From contig DIAR01000050.1 in the NCBI GenBank assembly GCA_002415845.1, forward strand, positions 1 through 9,740: a stretch of DNA of 9,740 bases, written 5' to 3'. The notes under the pieces are model-generated. The model saw only the letters and a program-made list of their open reading frames with translations, was not told the DNA's origin and made no database searches. Of the stretch, positions 6,709-9,740 are shown piece by piece. The stretch comes from Candidatus Woesebacteria bacterium UBA5073 (GTDB lineage Bacteria > Patescibacteriota > Microgenomatia > UBA8517). The translations under genes were made by a program, and so were the position numbers. Position 1 is the first letter of the stretch; each line of letters begins with the position of its first letter.

Positions 6709-8199
6709 GTGGACAGTCTTGAACAGGAGCATTTAAACCCGAACGAAGAGATAAGTATTGATACCGTTAAAAGTCGAGCCGTGAGGGGAGTGGTTGTTTT
6801 AACCGGCAGAACCTTCTTTATAAGCTTAATTTCCCTCTTTGCCACGGGTTTTTTAACTGTTTTTCTTGAACCGGCACAGTTTGGTGTTTTCTGGATTGTT
6901 TCGGCCGTGGTTAACTTTTTAGCCTACTTTGCCGATATTGGTCTGGCGGCAGCCCTGATTCAGAAAAAAGAAAAACCAACCAATGTCGATTTAAAAACAA
7001 CTTTTACCGTTCAACAGCTTTTGGTTGGAGCAATTCTTATTGTTATTTTCCTTGGTTCGCCTTTGATTGCCAAATTTTATAATCTAACGCCTGATGGGAA
7101 ATATCTTTTGTATGCTTTAGCGGCCTCATTGATGTTTTCCTCCCTAAAAACCATTCCCTCGGTTTTAATGGAGCGTGATTTGGAATTTAGCAAATTGGTT
7201 TTTCCTCAGATAATTGAAACCTTAATCTATAATCTGGTGGCCGTTTTTTTGGCTTGGAAAGGTTTTGGTATCAGAAGCTTTACCTATGCCATTCTTTTAA
7301 GAGGAATGGTGGGATTGTGTTTAATCTATATCCTCAAGCCCTGGGTGCCCGGCTTTGCCTTTTCTAAAGCTTCTTTAAAGAAGCTGCTCTCCTATGGTCT
7401 ACCGTATCAGGCCAACTCGCTTTTGGCTACCCTTAAGGATGATGGGATGACGGCTTTCTTGGGTGGAATTTTGGGACCGGCCGGAATTGGTTTTTTGGGT
7501 TGGGCTCAAAAATGGGGCTATGCACCTTTAAGGTTTTTCATGGACCATGTGGTTAAGGTTACCTTTCCGGCTTTTGCCAGGATGCAGGATGAGAAAGATC
7601 AATTGATCAATGCCGTTAACCGTTCCATCTTCTTTATCTGTTTTTTGGTTTTCCCGACACTGGCAGGACTTTTAACTCTGGCTCCCTTATTGGTTAACAT
7701 TATTCCCCGGTACGGTAAATGGGAACCGGCCTTACTGGCCTTAGGTTTAATTGGTGTTAATACCGTTTTTGCGGCTGTTACAACACAATTAACCAACTTA
7801 CTTAATTCAATTGGGAAAATAAAAGTTACCTTTAAGTTGATGATTATGTGGACCGTTCTTTCGTGGGTGTTTATTCCGGGATTGGCTTATAAATTTGGTT
7901 TTAACGGGGCGGCTTTGGGCTACAGCATAGTCGGATCGAGCTCGATTGTGGCCATTTATATTGCCAAAAAATATGTCAACTTCTCTTTGGGGAAGACAGC
8001 CATCAAGCCGGCTATTTCGGCTTTATTAATGGCTGGGGTTATCTTTTTGGTCAAAAGATATTTACCTCAAAACTTTACCTCGGTGGGAATATTAATCGGC
8101 ACGGGTATTATTTCTTATTTTGTTTTTTCATATATTCTTATTGGTTCGTCAATTGCCAATGATGTTAAAAAAAGCATTCAAACTCTTTTTTCAAAATAA
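6709..8199 (+). CDS. Wzx/MOP-family polysaccharide (lipid-linked oligosaccharide) flippase
   Basis: 496 residues. An acidic cytoplasmic leader (about 1-25) precedes roughly fourteen membrane helices. Recognisable segments are TVKSRAVRGVVVLTGRTFF (19-37), EPAQFGVF (54-61), DIGLAAALIQKKE (76-88), VLMERDLEF (152-160), VTFPAFARMQDE (284-295) and LLNSIGKIK (364-372). These are hallmarks of the polysaccharide-biosynthesis flippases (RfbX/Wzx, MviN/MATE superfamily) that carry undecaprenyl-linked sugar units across the membrane. The start is GTG at 6709, two bases after the upstream stop. It is the first usable start after an in-frame stop at 6697, and no later ATG keeps the conserved leader. The only Shine-Dalgarno-like bases (AAGG) directly abut it, so translation probably depends on ribosomes finishing the previous gene. 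A flippase among GT-C-like enzymes points to assembly of a surface glycan; the transported sugar unit cannot be read from the sequence. Confidence 0.9.
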   Translation: MDSLEQEHLNPNEEISIDTVKSRAVRGVVVLTGRTFFISLISLFATGFLTVFLEPAQFGVFWIVSAVVNFLAYFADIGLAAALIQKKEKPTNVDLKTTFTVQQLLVGAILIVIFLGSPLIAKFYNLTPDGKYLLYALAASLMFSSLKTIPSVLMERDLEFSKLVFPQIIETLIYNLVAVFLAWKGFGIRSFTYAILLRGMVGLCLIYILKPWVPGFAFSKASLKKLLSYGLPYQANSLLATLKDDGMTAFLGGILGPAGIGFLGWAQKWGYAPLRFFMDHVVKVTFPAFARMQDEKDQLINAVNRSIFFICFLVFPTLAGLLTLAPLLVNIIPRYGKWEPALLALGLIGVNTVFAAVTTQLTNLLNSIGKIKVTFKLMIMWTVLSWVFIPGLAYKFGFNGAALGYSIVGSSSIVAIYIAKKYVNFSLGKTAIKPAISALLMAGVIFLVKRYLPQNFTSVGILIGTGIISYFVFSYILIGSSIANDVKKSIQTLFSK

Positions 8200-9740
8200 G
8201 CTTCTGGTTCTGCTTTTAATTGTCGGAACCGTTCTTTGGTCCTTAACTATGGTTAAAAGCGGGCTTTGTCTGGAGAAAGGCTGTCAAACGGGAATTGGTT
8301 TCTGGGGGCCAAACGGCCATGACGCTATCTGGCATATTTCTCTTTCCGAAAGTTTAGGCAGGGCAACTTTGGAAATGCCAGTTTTTGCCGGGGAGAAAAT
8401 TAAAAATTACCATCTCGGTTTTGATTATCTGCTTTCCTTTTTAAATAAGGAGACGACTCTTTCAACCTCCCTTCTTTATTTTCAAGTTCTGCCGCCCATT
8501 TTCGCCTTCTTAATAGGCCTTTTAACTTACCAATTGGTTTATCTTTGGAAAAAATCAAAAGAGGCTGCCCTTTGGACTACTTTCTTTGTTTATTTTGGCG
8601 GCGGTTTTGGTTGGATAGTAACCCTCTTAAGAGATGGACAAATAAACGGAGAATCGCTTTTCTGGGCCCAGGGATCTTTCTCAACTCTGATTAATCCGCC
8701 TTATGGTTTATCTTTAACTCTTATCTTAACAGGTCTTATCCTTCTTTTTAAATTTAAAGAAAAGCCCAGTCTTATTAATGGTTTACTCATAGTTGTATCT
8801 TTTGGTGTTTTGGCTCAGATAAAAGTTTATGCCGCCATTCTGGTTTTAGCGGCTTTGTTGGCAGTGTGTGTTTATGAATATTTTAAAAATAAAAACCTAA
8901 AATTATTCTTCGTTTTTATTGGGGTTTTAGTGCTAACCCTCTTTTTAACTTTTTCTTTTAATAAAAACATTGGAAGTATTCTTGTTTTTAAACCCTTCTG
9001 GTTTTTGGAAACAATGGTGGGAACGGTTGATCGATTTTACTGGCCAAGGTTTTACTCGGCTATGACCACTTATAAAATGGGGAATATTTGGCTTAAGTTA
9101 ATTCCGGCCTACTTTCTGGCCTTTACCATTTTTTTGATCGGGAATTTGGGAACCAGGGTTTTGGCTTTTTTTGAATTAGTAAAACTGGGGAAGAACTTTA
9201 AAAAATTATCCTTCCTGGATGTTTTTATTATAACCGTAGTCAATTTAGGGTTAATTATTCCACTTTTCTTTATTCAAAAAGGCACTTCCTGGAATACGAT
9301 TCAGTTTTTTTACTATTCGTTGTTTTTCTTAAGTTTCTATGCCGGCATTTTTGTTTCAGAGCAAAAAAACAAAATAACCAAATTATTATTACCTTTAATT
9401 GTTTTGCTTATGGTTATCCCAACAACGATTGCCACCTTAAGGCACTTCCTGCCGTCAAGACCGCCGGCCAAGATAACCGCTTCGGAAATAGAAGCCTTAA
9501 CCTTTTTGAAAAGTCAGGCAGACGGAGTTGTTTTGACTTATCCGTATGATGCCAAGAAAGCTAAAGAGTCGGAAATTAATCCGCCACGGCCTTTGTACTT
9601 ATACGAATCAACGGCCTATGTTTCGGCCTATTCGGGAAAGATCTCCTTTTTGGAAGATGAAGTTAACTTGGATATCACCGGCTATGATTGGAAGCAAAGA
9701 CGGGCCTTGGTTGAAGAATTTTTTGCCCAAAGCTGCAATT
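8162..9740 (+). CDS. Large GT-C-like membrane protein, N-terminal 526 codons (3' end outside window)
   Basis: The frame opens at the ATG at 8162, inside the end of the flippase gene (38-base overlap), and runs without a stop to the window edge. This start gives a Lys-rich N-terminus and a first helix (about 13-31); the next ATG (8249) would cut into that helix. The first external loop has two cysteines (36, 41), then GPNGHDAIWHISLSESL (49-65) and NYHLGFDYLL (82-91): an acidic/His motif after helix 1, followed by a 'PxFAGxxxxNYH' segment (73-84), as in GT-C-like proteins of uncharacterised families. About ten membrane helices follow. From about residue 437 the protein becomes soluble and probably extracytoplasmic, with LTYPYD (458-463), YVSAYSGK (486-493), FLEDEVNLDITGYDW and a Cys at 525. 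I cannot assign a named family with certainty. A sugar-transfer role is inferred from layout and neighbours; the true length is unknown. Confidence 0.78.
   Translation, partial: MLKKAFKLFFQNKLLVLLLIVGTVLWSLTMVKSGLCLEKGCQTGIGFWGPNGHDAIWHISLSESLGRATLEMPVFAGEKIKNYHLGFDYLLSFLNKETTLSTSLLYFQVLPPIFAFLIGLLTYQLVYLWKKSKEAALWTTFFVYFGGGFGWIVTLLRDGQINGESLFWAQGSFSTLINPPYGLSLTLILTGLILLFKFKEKPSLINGLLIVVSFGVLAQIKVYAAILVLAALLAVCVYEYFKNKNLKLFFVFIGVLVLTLFLTFSFNKNIGSILVFKPFWFLETMVGTVDRFYWPRFYSAMTTYKMGNIWLKLIPAYFLAFTIFLIGNLGTRVLAFFELVKLGKNFKKLSFLDVFIITVVNLGLIIPLFFIQKGTSWNTIQFFYYSLFFLSFYAGIFVSEQKNKITKLLLPLIVLLMVIPTTIATLRHFLPSRPPAKITASEIEALTFLKSQADGVVLTYPYDAKKAKESEINPPRPLYLYESTAYVSAYSGKISFLEDEVNLDITGYDWKQRRALVEEFFAQSCN

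Noticed and set aside
8186..8191. T-runs near gene ends as rho-independent terminators
   Set aside because: No GC-rich hairpin precedes them. T-richness on this strand comes from the Phe- and Leu-rich membrane segments, and the genes overlap.
8162..8199. The 38-base overlap as a sign of a frameshifted fusion of flippase and the next gene
   Set aside because: The flippase ends at the normal length for its family, and the next frame begins with its own ATG, basic leader and first membrane helix, so these are two separate genes.

Overview
The window is a fragment of an AT-rich bacterial genome (roughly 40% GC by eye) using the standard genetic code; TGA closes the first gene. It holds seven genes, all on the + strand, packed end to end with overlaps or a 2-base gap, and every one encodes a polytopic membrane protein. 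The gene style (GT-C-like proteins, a 'PTPS-related' membrane protein family, a Microgenomates-like flippase N-terminus and long short-range overlaps with little Shine-Dalgarno signal) suggests a Candidate Phyla Radiation / Patescibacteria genome, most likely Microgenomates. This taxonomic call is an inference from family resemblance, not from a marker gene.

Layout: 3-371 is the C-terminal end of a GT-C-like membrane protein cut by the window start. 368-2047, 2022-3704 and 3682-5424 are three tandem paralogues of a large membrane family (the so-called 6-pyruvoyl-tetrahydropterin-synthase-related membrane proteins, with a YfhO-like C-terminal region). 5408-6706 is a GT-C glycosyltransferase-like protein. 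6709-8199 is a Wzx/MOP-type polysaccharide flippase. 8162-9740 is the first 526 codons of another large GT-C-like membrane protein, cut by the window end. There is no intergenic stretch longer than 2 bases, and I see no RNA gene, mobile element, CRISPR array, internal terminator or promoter.

The natural reading is one polycistronic unit for building or decorating a cell-surface glycan. The flippase would move a lipid-linked oligosaccharide to the outer face of the membrane. The GT-C-like proteins would then transfer sugars from polyprenyl-phosphate donors there. No cytosolic nucleotide-sugar enzyme or GT-A/GT-B transferase lies inside the window, so substrate and polymer cannot be named. The most interesting points are the A-B-A' arrangement of the three paralogues, the co-occurring cysteine pair in two of the three first external loops, and the run of 17-38-base overlaps.
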